A model generated the notes under the pieces. The model saw nothing but the letters and a program-made list of their open reading frames with translations. It had not been told where the DNA came from and ran no database searches. DNA of 64,000 nt, taken from positions 186,001-250,000 of the forward strand of contig NZ_JAAXPG010000001.1 of assembly GCF_012396365.1 (NCBI RefSeq), in the 5' to 3' direction. The position numbers and the translations under genes were made by a program. The DNA is from Nocardiopsis alborubida. GTDB lineage: Bacteria; Actinomycetota; Actinomycetes; Streptosporangiales; Streptosporangiaceae. Shown here in pieces: positions 31,629-40,600 of the stretch. Position 1 is the stretch's first letter; every line of letters begins with the position of its first letter.

Positions 31629-32774
31629 ATGGTGACGGTAGGACTGGCATTCATAAGCGCGTTGGTGGGCTGGAGCGCCACCGCCGCGCTCGCCGCGTAC
31701 GCCCAGCGCCGTCCCAGTGTGGCCACGGTCGGATGGCTCGTCGCCGCACTGGGTACGACGGTCGGCCTCAGCGCGGCCGTGATCGGCGCGATGTTCGACT
31801 TCGGCGGGCTCACCTTCCGGCTGCTGCATATCGGCATCAGCCTCCTGGGCCCGCTCTACATGGCCTGGGGCGCACTGGAGTACGGCGTCCGCTCGCCCCG
31901 CGGCCGGTTCACCTCGCGGCTGTTCCTCAGCGCGTTCACCATCGTCCCCCTGGTGGTGCTGTCCGTCGACCGGGTGAGCACCCGTTTCGACGCCTCCTAC
32001 CCCGCCTTGGGCGACCACTACGACCTCATCCCGCGCTCGCTCGTCAACATCGCGCAGGTCCTCGTCGCGGTCCTCCTCGTCACGGCGCTCGTCGCGGTCG
32101 CCAGGCGCGACTCCGACCACCGACGCACCGACCTGTCGGTGCTGGGGCTGGTCAGCCTGGCCGCGCTGCTCTCCGTCGTGGTCGGCCGCTTCGGCCTCGG
32201 CTTCGGGGGGCCGCTGCTCATGCTCGGCGCCGTCGCCGCGCTGTGGGGGGCCGTCGCCATGGCCGCGCGCCCGCGCCGAGACCCCTACGACGACGATGAC
32301 GACTACTACGACGACTACGACGACGGGGGCGCGGACCCCGACGACGAACTCCCGGAGGAGCCCGTGCGCCGCAAGCGTCGCCAAGCCGACCCCTACGACG
32401 ACTACTACGACGGCCCGCCGGTCCGCCAGGCGCCGCCCAGCAAGCTCCGCGGCGTCATCACCATCTACACGCTCGCCGACCGCCAGGGCCCGGGCTTCGA
32501 CCGCATCGCCGACGCCCTCGTCGCCCAGGTCTCCCGCAGCGAGCCGGACACCCTGCTGTTCGCCTGCCACACGGTGCCCAGCGCGCCGCTCCAGCGCATC
32601 GTCTACGCGATGTACCGCGACGAACTGGCGCAGGAGGAGCACGAGCAGCAGCCGCACGTCCTGGAGTTCGCCCGTCTCAGCCCCCAGCACGTGGTCGCCA
32701 CCAACGTGATCGAACTCTCCCTCGCGGGCGCGGCGGCCAGCGACGGCCTCGCAGCCATGCTGATGCCCCACTGA
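31629..32774 (+). CDS. Membrane protein with C-terminal ABM-like domain
   Basis: 381 aa. The N-terminal 215 residues form about seven membrane helices. A strikingly acidic, tyrosine-rich linker follows (DPYDDDDDYYDDYDDGG and DPYDDYYDG), then a dimeric ferredoxin-like domain (LRGVITIYTLADRQGPGFDR...LLFACHTVPSAPLQRIVYAMYRDELAQEEHEQQPH) resembling antibiotic-biosynthesis monooxygenase / quinol monooxygenase proteins. Start ATG 31629; the ribosome site is weak and upstream starts are possible. The fusion is unusual, and the function is unknown. Confidence 0.75.
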   Translation: MVTVGLAFISALVGWSATAALAAYAQRRPSVATVGWLVAALGTTVGLSAAVIGAMFDFGGLTFRLLHIGISLLGPLYMAWGALEYGVRSPRGRFTSRLFLSAFTIVPLVVLSVDRVSTRFDASYPALGDHYDLIPRSLVNIAQVLVAVLLVTALVAVARRDSDHRRTDLSVLGLVSLAALLSVVVGRFGLGFGGPLLMLGAVAALWGAVAMAARPRRDPYDDDDDYYDDYDDGGADPDDELPEEPVRRKRRQADPYDDYYDGPPVRQAPPSKLRGVITIYTLADRQGPGFDRIADALVAQVSRSEPDTLLFACHTVPSAPLQRIVYAMYRDELAQEEHEQQPHVLEFARLSPQHVVATNVIELSLAGAAASDGLAAMLMPH

Positions 32775-33024
32775 GCAGGGCCTGGAAGGCCCGCCGACAG
32801 GGCTGTCGAGCCCCGTTCCGCCCCGCGAGATGTCTCGAAACGGTTTATTCGTCCACGTGGGACAAACCGGTGGAAGACCCCGGGCATCCAACCTGTGGTG
32901 AAGTAACCTTCCGACAGGTTTCCATGACCGGCGCCCGTCGGGCGCCGATGGCGTGTGACCACGACCGGCGGGATGGCCCAGCCGAGAGCGCGCCGGAACG
33001 AAAGAAAGTGTGCTGGGATCTCCG

Positions 33025-33723
33025 ATGCGTAAGTTTCTCGTCGTTCTCCTGATCCTCCTGGCGGTCGCCGTGGTTGCGGCCGACATCGGGGCACGCGGCT
33101 TCGCGCAGAACATGGTCGCGAGCCAGCTGGCCCAGCGGCTCCAGATGGCCGAGGAGCCGGAGGTGTCCATCGAGGGCTGGGCCTTCCTGCCGCAGGCCCT
33201 CGGCGGCACCTACTCCGAGGTCAACATCACCGCGGCCTCGGCCACCATGGACAGCATCACCGTCGAGCAGATCGACGTCACCGCCACCGAGGTCGACGCG
33301 CCCCCCGCCGACCTGCTCAACCAGCCGACCGTGGTGGCGGGGCAGCTGGACGGCTCCTTCACCGTCCCCTACTCCTTCTTCAACGCCTACCTCCCCGAGG
33401 GCATCACCATCACGACCGAGGGCGGCGAGCCCCGCATCACCGGTGAGCTGGCGTTCCCCGAGTTCGGCATCAGCACCTCCGTCAACGCGGGCGGGGAGTT
33501 CACCGTCGAGGGCGACACCGTGACCGTCACCCCCGTCGACGTCCAGGTGGGCGACGCCCCCGTCGACCTCAGCGGCATGGCCGCGACCATGCTCACCTTC
33601 AGCGCCCAGGCCCCGCAGCTGCCGTTCGGCCTGACCGTCACCGAGATGGAGGCCACCTCCAGCGGCCTGCGGGTCACCGGTACCGGCGCGGACGTTCCGC
33701 TGATGGGCGCCGACGCGGTCTGA
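33025..33723 (+). CDS. LmeA-like (DUF2993) exported lipid-binding protein
   Basis: 232 aa with an uncleaved or cleavable N-terminal hydrophobic segment (MRKFLVVLLILLAVAVVAAD) and a DUF2993 domain with repeated beta strands (GGTYSEVNITAASATMDSITVEQIDVTA...). The mycobacterial relative LmeA binds phosphoinositides and supports lipomannan maturation. ATG 33025 is used; GTG 33010, preceded by GAAAGAAA, is an alternative five codons upstream. Acts at the outer face of the membrane. Confidence 0.8.
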   Translation: MRKFLVVLLILLAVAVVAADIGARGFAQNMVASQLAQRLQMAEEPEVSIEGWAFLPQALGGTYSEVNITAASATMDSITVEQIDVTATEVDAPPADLLNQPTVVAGQLDGSFTVPYSFFNAYLPEGITITTEGGEPRITGELAFPEFGISTSVNAGGEFTVEGDTVTVTPVDVQVGDAPVDLSGMAATMLTFSAQAPQLPFGLTVTEMEATSSGLRVTGTGADVPLMGADAV

Positions 33724-33928
33724 CACCCGTCCCGGCCGTCCCGCGGCGGTGCTGTCCCGGTCTGCGCCGGACGGTACGGCCGCGGGACCGGGAGCGTCCG
33801 CGAGCCACCGGGCGCGGACCGCGCTGATGCGCCTCGGGCGCCGGACCGCACCGGTCGACGGGGGGCGGCGCACCGGGAGCGACAGCCGGGGGACCGGTGG
33901 AGAGGCCACGCAGAGGAGGGGAAGCACC

Positions 33929-34267
33929 ATGGCGCGACAGGACGCGGGCACGGCGGGCGACGTGCTCACGGCGGAGGATGTCGGTGCCCCGCTGGGGGAA
34001 CGGGCCACCCTCGTGCAGTTCTCCACCGCCTTCTGCCAGCCCTGCCGGGCCACCCGGCGCGTCCTCGACGAGGTCGCGGCCATGGTCGGCGGCGTCGCGC
34101 ACGTGGAGGTGGACGCCGAGTCCCGCCTCGACCTCGTCCGGCGCCTGGACGTCACGGCCACCCCCACCGTCCTGGTCCTGGACGCCTCCGGTCGCGTGGT
34201 GCGCCGGGCGGCGGGCCAGCCGCGCAGGGCGGACGTGATCGCCGCGCTCGGTGCGGCGGTCCTCTGA
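33929..34267 (+). CDS. Thioredoxin-family protein
   Basis: 112 aa, single thioredoxin fold with redox motif FCQPCR (CxxC) after TLVQFSTA, and the cis-proline loop VTATPTVLVLDASG. ATG 33929 has GAGGAGGGGAAG upstream. Not preceded by a signal peptide, so cytosolic. The QP dipeptide between cysteines differs from the GP of classical thioredoxin, implying a different redox potential. Confidence 0.85.
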   Translation: MARQDAGTAGDVLTAEDVGAPLGERATLVQFSTAFCQPCRATRRVLDEVAAMVGGVAHVEVDAESRLDLVRRLDVTATPTVLVLDASGRVVRRAAGQPRRADVIAALGAAVL

Positions 34268-34365
34268 ACCGCCTCCCCGGGGAGGCGTCCCGCCGGCGCG
34301 GATTACCTCTTTGTGATCCAGCCCACCAGTGACAAACGCGTAACAGGGCCTGTAGCGTCTTCGGT

Positions 34366-34452
34366 GTGACCACCTTGACGAGCGCGTATCTGACGAAGCG
34401 ACGGGCAGTGGACTTCTGCCGCGTCGCCGCCGCGCTCTGTCTGTGTCCCTAG
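34366..34452 (+). CDS. Cysteine-rich leader peptide upstream of sulfurtransferase
   Basis: 28-codon frame from GTG 34366: MTTLTSAYLTKRRAVDFCRV then AAALCLCP and TAG. The motif RRAVDFCRVAAALCLCP with closely spaced Cys codons before the stop is typical of actinobacterial cysteine-attenuation leader peptides, which lie ahead of sulfur-assimilation genes. Ribosome stalling at low Cys-tRNA would raise expression of sseA-DUF1416. The downstream genes (rhodanese, DUF1416) fit. Confidence 0.8.
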   Translation: MTTLTSAYLTKRRAVDFCRVAAALCLCP

Positions 34453-34887
34453 GGCGGACGGGCCCCGGAGCCCACGCCCCCTCCGTGCGACTGGTTCTCG
34501 TTTTCCGTGTACGCATCTGGGGACAGCACACATGCGGGTCGACCCTCACGGGCGGTGCCTCGCGCCTGCCCTGACCACTTCTCTGCCAGCCGGAGCCCCG
34601 GCAGCCGCTGACCTGCGCGTTCTCGGCCGCCGTTCTCCGCTCCGCGCCAGCACGGTGGTCCGGACGGTCCGACACCTCCTCCGCAGCCCGCTGGCCGCCG
34701 TCCCCGTACGCCCGGGATCCGACGTGCCCCGACCCCCCGGCGCACGCCCGGCGACCCCGGCCCGCGCCGGAACCGGGAACCCCGCACCGCTCCGCAGACC
34801 TTCGACATCCCCCGCTTCCGGGACGGCAGCCCCCGGGAGCACCGACCGGCACACACGACACCGCACAAGAAACACAGGAGGTTCCCC
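34453..34887 (+). other. Long leader region between Cys peptide and sulfurtransferase
   Basis: 435 bp without a convincing gene. If the leader peptide controls the sulfurtransferase, the attenuator or a Rho-dependent termination zone should lie here. I saw no hairpin clearly overlapping the leader stop. Confidence 0.4.
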
Positions 34888-35733
34888 ATGAGCCGCTCCG
34901 ACGTCCTCGTGGACGCCGACTGGGTGGAGGCTCACCTGGACGACGCCGACGTGGTCCTGGTCGAGGTCGACGAGGACACGTCCGCCTACGACAAGGGCCA
35001 CATCCCCGGTGCCGTCAAGATCGACTGGAAGACGGACCTCCAGGACCCGGTCCGCCGCGACTTCGTGGACCGCACCGGTTTCGAGAAGCTGCTGTCCGCC
35101 AAGGGCATCGGCAACGACGACCAGGTCATCCTGTACGGCGGCAACAACAACTGGTTCGCCGCCTACGCGTACTGGTACTTCAAGCTCTACGGCCACACCA
35201 ACGTCCGCCTGCTGGACGGCGGCCGCAAGAAGTGGGAGCTCGACTCCCGCGAGCTCGTCAAGGAGGTCCCCGAGCGGGCCGCCACCCAGTACACCGCCCA
35301 GGAGCAGGACGCCTCCATCCGCGCCTTCCGCGACGAGGTCGTGCAGGCCATCGGAGCCAAGGACCTGGTCGACGTGCGCTCGCCCGACGAGTTCACCGGC
35401 AAGCTGCTCGCTCCCGCGCACCTGCCGCAGGAGACCTCGCAGCGCCCGGGTCACATCCCGACCGCGCGCAACATCCCGTGGGCCAAGACGGCGAACGAGG
35501 ACGGCACCTTCAAGACCGCCGACGAGCTGCGCGAGCTCTACACCGACGCGGGCGTGGACCTGGACAAGGACATCATCGCCTACTGCCGGATCGGCGAGCG
35601 CTCCTCGCACACCTGGTTCGCCCTGCACGAGATCCTGGGCCTGGAGAACGTCAAGAACTACGACGGCTCGTGGACCGAGTACGGCTCCCTCGTGGGCGTC
35701 CCGGTCGAGCTGGGGGAGGCCGAGGCCAAGTGA
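34888..35733 (+). CDS. sseA: Thiosulfate/3-mercaptopyruvate sulfurtransferase (two-domain rhodanese)
   Basis: 281 aa, tandem rhodanese domains: an inactive N-terminal one (VVLVEVDEDTSAYDKGHIPGA) and a catalytic C-terminal one with nucleophile C233 in AYCRIGERSSHTW. Transfers sulfane sulfur from thiosulfate or mercaptopyruvate to thiol or cyanide acceptors in the cytosol. ATG 34888 with ACAGGAGG upstream. It overlaps the DUF1416 gene by GTGA and is preceded by a Cys leader peptide, so expression is probably cysteine-responsive. Confidence 0.93.
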   Translation: MSRSDVLVDADWVEAHLDDADVVLVEVDEDTSAYDKGHIPGAVKIDWKTDLQDPVRRDFVDRTGFEKLLSAKGIGNDDQVILYGGNNNWFAAYAYWYFKLYGHTNVRLLDGGRKKWELDSRELVKEVPERAATQYTAQEQDASIRAFRDEVVQAIGAKDLVDVRSPDEFTGKLLAPAHLPQETSQRPGHIPTARNIPWAKTANEDGTFKTADELRELYTDAGVDLDKDIIAYCRIGERSSHTWFALHEILGLENVKNYDGSWTEYGSLVGVPVELGEAEAK

Positions 35734-36035
35734 GCGACAGCTGCGGAGCGCCGGTCGGCGGGGTCGCCCTCGCCGACGTCGACGCCGGGAACCAGGCGGT
35801 CATCCAGGGCACGGTCACCCGTGACGGACAGCCGCTGAGCGGGGCCTACGCCCGCCTGCTGAACGACTCCGACGACTTCGTCGGAGAGGTGGCCACCGGC
35901 GAGGAGGGCACGTTCCGCTTCTTCGCCGCCGACGGCTCCTGGAAGGTGCGCGTGCTGGCCTCGAAGGGCTTCACCGGCGAGTACGCGGTGCAGGCCGAGG
36001 TGGGCAAGGTCATCGACCTCCAGGTGCAGGCCTAG
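35730..36035 (+). CDS. DUF1416 protein
   Basis: 101 aa: VSDSCGAPVGGVALADVDAG, then a beta-sandwich (VIQGTVTRDGQPLSGAYARLL...GEEGTFRFFAADGSWKVRVL) resembling a carboxypeptidase-regulatory-like domain. GTG 35730 overlaps the sulfurtransferase stop, and this gene pair is near-universal in actinomycetes. The single N-terminal Cys could carry sulfur. Function not established; probably a sulfur-relay partner. Confidence 0.88.
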   Translation: MSDSCGAPVGGVALADVDAGNQAVIQGTVTRDGQPLSGAYARLLNDSDDFVGEVATGEEGTFRFFAADGSWKVRVLASKGFTGEYAVQAEVGKVIDLQVQA

Positions 36036-36059
36036 ACGGCCGGGCGACCTCAGGCGTAC

Positions 36060-36102
36060 GGGGCGCCGGTGCCGACGGGAGACCGTCCGGTACCGGCGCC
36101 CC
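36060..36102. terminator. Strong bidirectional hairpin
   Basis: A stem of about 19 bp, GGGGCGCCGGT... pairing with ...ACCGGCGCCCC, around the tetraloop GAGA, located between the convergent DUF1416 gene and the membrane protein at 36150. Confidence 0.75.
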
Positions 36103-36149
36103 GCGCCGTTCCCGGCCCTGTCCCTCCCAGGGTCCAGTCCCCGGGACCC

Positions 36150-36638
36150 TCAGTCCGGGGTCTCCTCCCGGTCCTTCTCGGCCAGGGGGAGGTTGAGCTC
36201 GACGGCGATGGCCGTGCGCCGCAGTATCCACAGCCGGTGCAGCTGCACAAAGAGCGCCAGCACCAGGCACAGGGCGGCGATTCCGGGGGCGAAGGGCAGC
36301 GTGTTCAGGGCGCTCTGGCCGACCATGAGGAACCCGAGCATCAGCAGGTTGCTCGTTTGGGCCGCCGCCATCCAGGGATTCTCCACCGCCCGTCGGCGGG
36401 TGCGAGCCCGCAGACACACAGTCGCGGCGGATTCCGGCTCGCCCACCGTCTCGCCTCGGCGTATGGCGCGGTCTGCCCGTCGGCGGGCCTGCCGTGACAG
36501 CCCACGCACACGAATGCCCTCTGCGTCATCGGTGACGGAGCCGGGCCAGCGGGGGCGACCGCGGCGACGGTTCCACCTGGCCCCCAGATACATACAGCTA
36601 CACGTGCAGACCAGGAAGAGCAAGACGGCGACGAGCAT
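36150..36638 (-). CDS. Small hypothetical membrane protein
   Basis: 162 aa from ATG 36638. N-terminal helix LVAVLLFLVCTCSCMYLGA, a basic cytosolic middle (RQARRRADRAIRRGE) and two further helices (SNLLMLGFLMVGQSALNTLP; GIAALCLVLALFVQLHRLWI). No ribosome site precedes ATG 36638, but AGGAG (36675-36679) lies 9 bp before an in-frame ATT at 36665, which would add 9 residues (starting IPEQLLSTL). Family not recognised. Confidence 0.65.
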   Translation of the reverse strand: MLVAVLLFLVCTCSCMYLGARWNRRRGRPRWPGSVTDDAEGIRVRGLSRQARRRADRAIRRGETVGEPESAATVCLRARTRRRAVENPWMAAAQTSNLLMLGFLMVGQSALNTLPFAPGIAALCLVLALFVQLHRLWILRRTAIAVELNLPLAEKDREETPD

Positions 36639-36665
36639 GAGCGTGGACAGCAGCTGTTCGGGAAT

Positions 36666-37090
36666 GGGGGGTCACTCCTCGGAAAGGGGGCGTCCTCTCT
36701 TCTTCTGTCCCCCTTCCCCTGCCCCCTGGGGAGGCGCCAACACGGCGGTGACTCGCCACCGGTGCCGGGAACGGGCGCCCCTCGGCGCGCGACCCTCCGG
36801 GAGCAGGGGCCGGGGCGCGCGGCCCCTCCGCCTCCGCGGGGTTCCCGGCGGGTTTTCCACAGGTCCGGGGCGGGGCTGGAAAGCGGTGCGCGCTGCTGCT
36901 TGACTGAGATCGACGGCCACTCCACCCGCGCTCACCGGCACCCTCCGTGCCCGTGACCGGTTCCGGCGTGGCCGTGACAAGCGCGGCGGGCGGGTGACAG
37001 CATTTCGCCCACGCTCCGGCCCGGTCCGGAGCCCCGCGTGAACGAGTCCCCGGCCGCCCCCGCGACGGCTGGTCAGGAGGTGTTCGGACG
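36666..37090. other. Intergenic region with no recognised gene
   Basis: 425 bp between divergent genes. Both promoters must lie here; I could not pick out a convincing -35/-10 pair, and no conserved peptide was seen. Confidence 0.4.
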
Positions 37091-39241
37091 GTGCCCAACC
37101 CCCGTTCGGGAGGAGCGTCCCGAGGAGAGGCAGGACGTACCTACGTCGGCTGGCGGCACGCCGTGCTCCTGCCGCCTCCCGGACCGGCCCCGCGGAGGCC
37201 GACCCCGGCCGACGCCGAGACCGTCAGCGAGGAGTGGGTCGCCGCCCAGCGCGACAGCGAGGCCCAGACCAACCGGCCCCTCTACTTCGCCCTGGCCGGG
37301 CTCGCCCTCCTCGCCCTGCTGCTGCCGCTGCTGTGGACCCTGCGCATCCTTCCCGGCAGCTTCGCCCTCGGCGGCGTGTTCGCCTGCGCCGCCATCGCCG
37401 CGCCCATCGGCTTCGCCCTCGTCCAGAGCCGCCAGGTCGTCGCCGACCGGCTGGAGAGGGCCAGGGAACGCCTGGCCGCCGAACGCCGGGAACGCGACCG
37501 GGTCCTGCGCGAACAACAGCACGAGCACGCCCGCAGGTACACCGAGTGGCAGGCGGCCTCCCGGGCCTACGAGGCGCAGCCGCTCTGGTACGGGGTGACC
37601 GTCCCCGCCGACAGGAGCGCCGTCGTCGTGGTGGGCGGGGACGACGCCGGATGGTCGGCGCTGCTCGCCACCGTCGGCGTCTCCCGGCTGCGCGAGGGCG
37701 GCGACCTCACCGTGGTCGACCTCACCGGGCGCTCCGTGGCCCGCGAACTCGTCCGGCTGGCCCGCCGCTGCGCCGTCGCCCCGCGCCGGTGGGTGCTCCC
37801 CGCCGACCTGCCCCGGATGACCCTGGGCACCAACCTGGACGCCGGCCAGCGCGCGCGCATCCTCTCCGCGGTCGCGTCCGCCTCCGGAGGCGCCGCGGAG
37901 GCCGACGCCGACGAGACGCTCCTGCTCCGCCTGCTGGAGGTCCTGGGACCGCACGCCGGGATCGCCGAACTCATCGGGGGCCTGCGCGCCCTGCTCACCC
38001 CTGAGGATGACGCAGCCGAGGACGACCCCGCGCTCGCCCTGCTCACGCCGGGGCAGCGGACCCGGGTGCGCGAGCGCTGCGCCTACGGGCCGCGCATCGG
38101 GGAGCGGGCCTGGGAGCTGGAGCGCCGCCTCAGCCCCTTCGAGGCCGTCGGCACCCGGGCGGACGACAACGACTACGCGCAGGTCAAGATCATCTCCACC
38201 GACCGGGCCTCCGGCGAGACCGCCGCACGCGTCTACGGCACCTACGCCGTGTCCGCGCTCAGCGAGCTGCTGGAGGCGCCCGAACCCAGGAACGCGGACG
38301 GCGTGCGCCCCCGCGTGCGCCCGGACCGGACCCGCACCGTCGTGGTCTGCGGCGCCGAGTCCCTTCCCGAGGACGAGGTCGACCAGGTCCTCTCCGCGGC
38401 CGCCGACGGCGGGGTCGAGGTGGTCCTGATGTTCCGCACCGCGGTCTCCGCCGCGCTCGCCCGGTTCTCCGACCCCGCCTGCCTGCCGGTGGTGATGCGC
38501 CAGGACGGGGATCGGGCGGAGGCCGTCGGGCGTGCCGTGGCCGCCGTGCCCGGTGTCACCGGGCACGGTTCCAGCGGGCTGCGGGTGCACCGCCTCACCG
38601 AGGTGATCGGCGAGGCCGTGGGCGGTGCGGCCACGGGTGAGCCGGAGGACCCCGACGCCGAACTGGAGGCCGACGACCGGTTCTTCCCCTCCCCGCACAC
38701 CGAGTCCGGCGCGGTGATCCGCAACGCCGCGGCGGCGGTCGCGCCCCTCGACCTCGTCCGCCATGTGAGATCCGCCACCGCCTGGGGGCGGGCCACCGTC
38801 CAGGAGGCCGGTACCGGTGGGTCCGCCGCAGTCGGGGACGGCGGCACGGCCCCCGGCCGCCCCTGCGGTCTGGACGCCGAGTCGCTGCGCGGGCTCCCCG
38901 CCACGGCCGCCGTGGTCCTGACCGCCGACGGTCCCGTGCTGGCCGACACCAACCCGGGTATCCTCACTCTGTCCACAGCCACACTCGCCACGGTGGACGA
39001 CTCTCGGAACGCCGGTAACACACCGGGCGTTGGAGACGGTGGCGCCGCGGCCGGAGCCGCGAGGGGCCGCGGTACCGCAGGCGGCCGCCCCCGCGTGCCG
39101 ACCGCGGATCCCACCGCCCCGACCGACACACCCGACGGCACCGCCGCCGCGGACGGGTCTCCCGCGCCGCCGGGGGCCGTCGACGAAGGGGTGCCGCCCA
39201 ACCTGGGGCCGCCGCCCGAGAGGTTGGACTGGCGGGTCTGA
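37091..39241 (+). CDS. Large hypothetical membrane-anchored protein
   Basis: 716 aa, not recognised. Two adjacent helices (LYFALAGLALLALLLPLLWT; FALGGVFACAAIAAPIGFALV, about 63-115) are followed by a charged coiled coil (RLERARERLAAERRERDRVLREQQ) and a large globular region with Rossmann-like strands (SAVVVVGGDDAGWSALL; RTVVVCGAESL). The last 170 residues are Gly/Ala/Pro-rich and disordered. GTG 37091 with CAGGAGGTG 10 bp upstream is a strong start. Its general design recalls accessory proteins of secretion or conjugation ATPases, but I see no Walker A, so no function is assigned. It precedes murT by 91 bp. Confidence 0.75.
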   Translation: MPNPRSGGASRGEAGRTYVGWRHAVLLPPPGPAPRRPTPADAETVSEEWVAAQRDSEAQTNRPLYFALAGLALLALLLPLLWTLRILPGSFALGGVFACAAIAAPIGFALVQSRQVVADRLERARERLAAERRERDRVLREQQHEHARRYTEWQAASRAYEAQPLWYGVTVPADRSAVVVVGGDDAGWSALLATVGVSRLREGGDLTVVDLTGRSVARELVRLARRCAVAPRRWVLPADLPRMTLGTNLDAGQRARILSAVASASGGAAEADADETLLLRLLEVLGPHAGIAELIGGLRALLTPEDDAAEDDPALALLTPGQRTRVRERCAYGPRIGERAWELERRLSPFEAVGTRADDNDYAQVKIISTDRASGETAARVYGTYAVSALSELLEAPEPRNADGVRPRVRPDRTRTVVVCGAESLPEDEVDQVLSAAADGGVEVVLMFRTAVSAALARFSDPACLPVVMRQDGDRAEAVGRAVAAVPGVTGHGSSGLRVHRLTEVIGEAVGGAATGEPEDPDAELEADDRFFPSPHTESGAVIRNAAAAVAPLDLVRHVRSATAWGRATVQEAGTGGSAAVGDGGTAPGRPCGLDAESLRGLPATAAVVLTADGPVLADTNPGILTLSTATLATVDDSRNAGNTPGVGDGGAAAGAARGRGTAGGRPRVPTADPTAPTDTPDGTAAADGSPAPPGAVDEGVPPNLGPPPERLDWRV

Positions 39242-39332
39242 CCCCGGGTGGACACTAGGCTTGGCCCGACACACCGCCCGCCGCCTCCCAGGAGCGAACG
39301 GCGCGGGCGGTCCAGCACTTACTGGAGAGTAG

Positions 39333-40589
39333 ATGAGCGAGCTTCCCCTGCGCGCCCAACTGGCATCGGTTCTGGGAAGGAGCGCGGCCAGCCTGTCCCG
39401 TGCCACCGGACGCGGAGACGGCTCCGTCATCGGCGGCCGGGTGGCGCTCAAGGTCGAACCCGACCTGCTCGCCAAGCTCGCCCGGGGGCGCAGGCTCACC
39501 CTGGTCAGCGCCACCAACGGCAAGACCACCACCACCAGGCTCATCTCGCACGCCCTGCGCGAGTTCGGCGACGTGGCCACCAACGAGCACGGCGCGAACA
39601 TGCCCACCGGGCACATCACGGCGCTGTCGGACAACCAGTCCGCCGTCAACGGCGTGCTGGAGGTGGACGAGAAGTACCTCCCGCAGGTGCTGCTCGCCAC
39701 GCAGCCCGCGTTCGTGGTGCTGATGAACCTCAGCCGTGACCAGATGGACCGCGCCTCCGAGATCAACCTGCTCGCCAAGAAGTGGCGCCTCGCGCTGGGC
39801 AAGAGCAACGCCCACGTCATCGCCAACGCCGACGACCCGCTCGTGGCCTGGGCGGGCCTGGGCGCGCCCAACGCCACCTGGGTGTCCGCGGGACAGCGCT
39901 GGAAGGAGGACTCCTGGTGCTGCCCCGAGTGCGGCGGCCACCTCAAGCGCGACGTGGACCCGTACTGGGCCTGCCCCGAGTGCGGACTGACCCGCCCCTC
40001 GACCACCTGGGCCGTGGACAACGCCTCCGACTCCCTCGTCACCCCGGAGGGGCAGAGCATCAAGCTGCGGCTGAACCTGCCCGGTGACGCCAACCGCTCC
40101 AACGCCGCGATCGCCGCCGCCACCGCCGCCGGGTACGGCATCCACCCCGAGCGCACCGTGGAGCGGCTGCGCGAGATCACCTCCGTCGCGGGCCGCTACA
40201 CCTCCGTGGTGACCATGGGCGTCGAGGTGCGGCTGCTGCTCTCCAAGAACCCCGCCGGATGGCTGGAGTCCTTCGCCGTCCTCGACCCGCCCCGCACCCC
40301 GGTGATCCTCTCGGTCAACGCGCAGGTCCCCGACGGCAAGGACACCTCCTGGCTGTGGGACGTGGACTACACCGTCCTTCGCGGTCGCCGCGTGTTCGTC
40401 ATGGGCGAGCGCCGCACCGACCTCGCGCTGCGCCTGGAGACCGACGGCGTGCGGTTCGAGGTGGCCGACCGGGTCGACGAGGCCCTGGGCCGCATCAAGG
40501 CCGACCAGCCCGAAATCACCAAGGTCGACCTCATCGCCAACTACACCGCCTTCCAGCAGATCCGCACGGCGTACGGCCGCGTCCAGTAG
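39333..40589 (+). CDS. murT: Lipid II isoglutaminyl synthase, ligase subunit MurT
   Basis: 418 aa. With GatD it amidates the alpha-carboxyl of D-glutamate in lipid II to D-isoglutamine. It is a Mur-ligase-type protein with ATP loop SATNGKTTTTRL, the MurT-specific zinc ribbon (WCCPECGGHLK...WACPECGLT) and DUF1727 C-terminal domain. ATG 39333 after GGAGAGTAG. gatD follows 11 bp downstream. Confidence 0.95.
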   Translation: MSELPLRAQLASVLGRSAASLSRATGRGDGSVIGGRVALKVEPDLLAKLARGRRLTLVSATNGKTTTTRLISHALREFGDVATNEHGANMPTGHITALSDNQSAVNGVLEVDEKYLPQVLLATQPAFVVLMNLSRDQMDRASEINLLAKKWRLALGKSNAHVIANADDPLVAWAGLGAPNATWVSAGQRWKEDSWCCPECGGHLKRDVDPYWACPECGLTRPSTTWAVDNASDSLVTPEGQSIKLRLNLPGDANRSNAAIAAATAAGYGIHPERTVERLREITSVAGRYTSVVTMGVEVRLLLSKNPAGWLESFAVLDPPRTPVILSVNAQVPDGKDTSWLWDVDYTVLRGRRVFVMGERRTDLALRLETDGVRFEVADRVDEALGRIKADQPEITKVDLIANYTAFQQIRTAYGRVQ

Positions 40590-40600
40590 GGAGACCACCC

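Noticed and set aside
37073-40180. 1035-codon open frame on the minus strand
   Set aside because: It lies antisense to the 716-aa protein and murT, has no ribosome site, and its product is low-complexity Gly/Arg/Val; a by-product of high GC.
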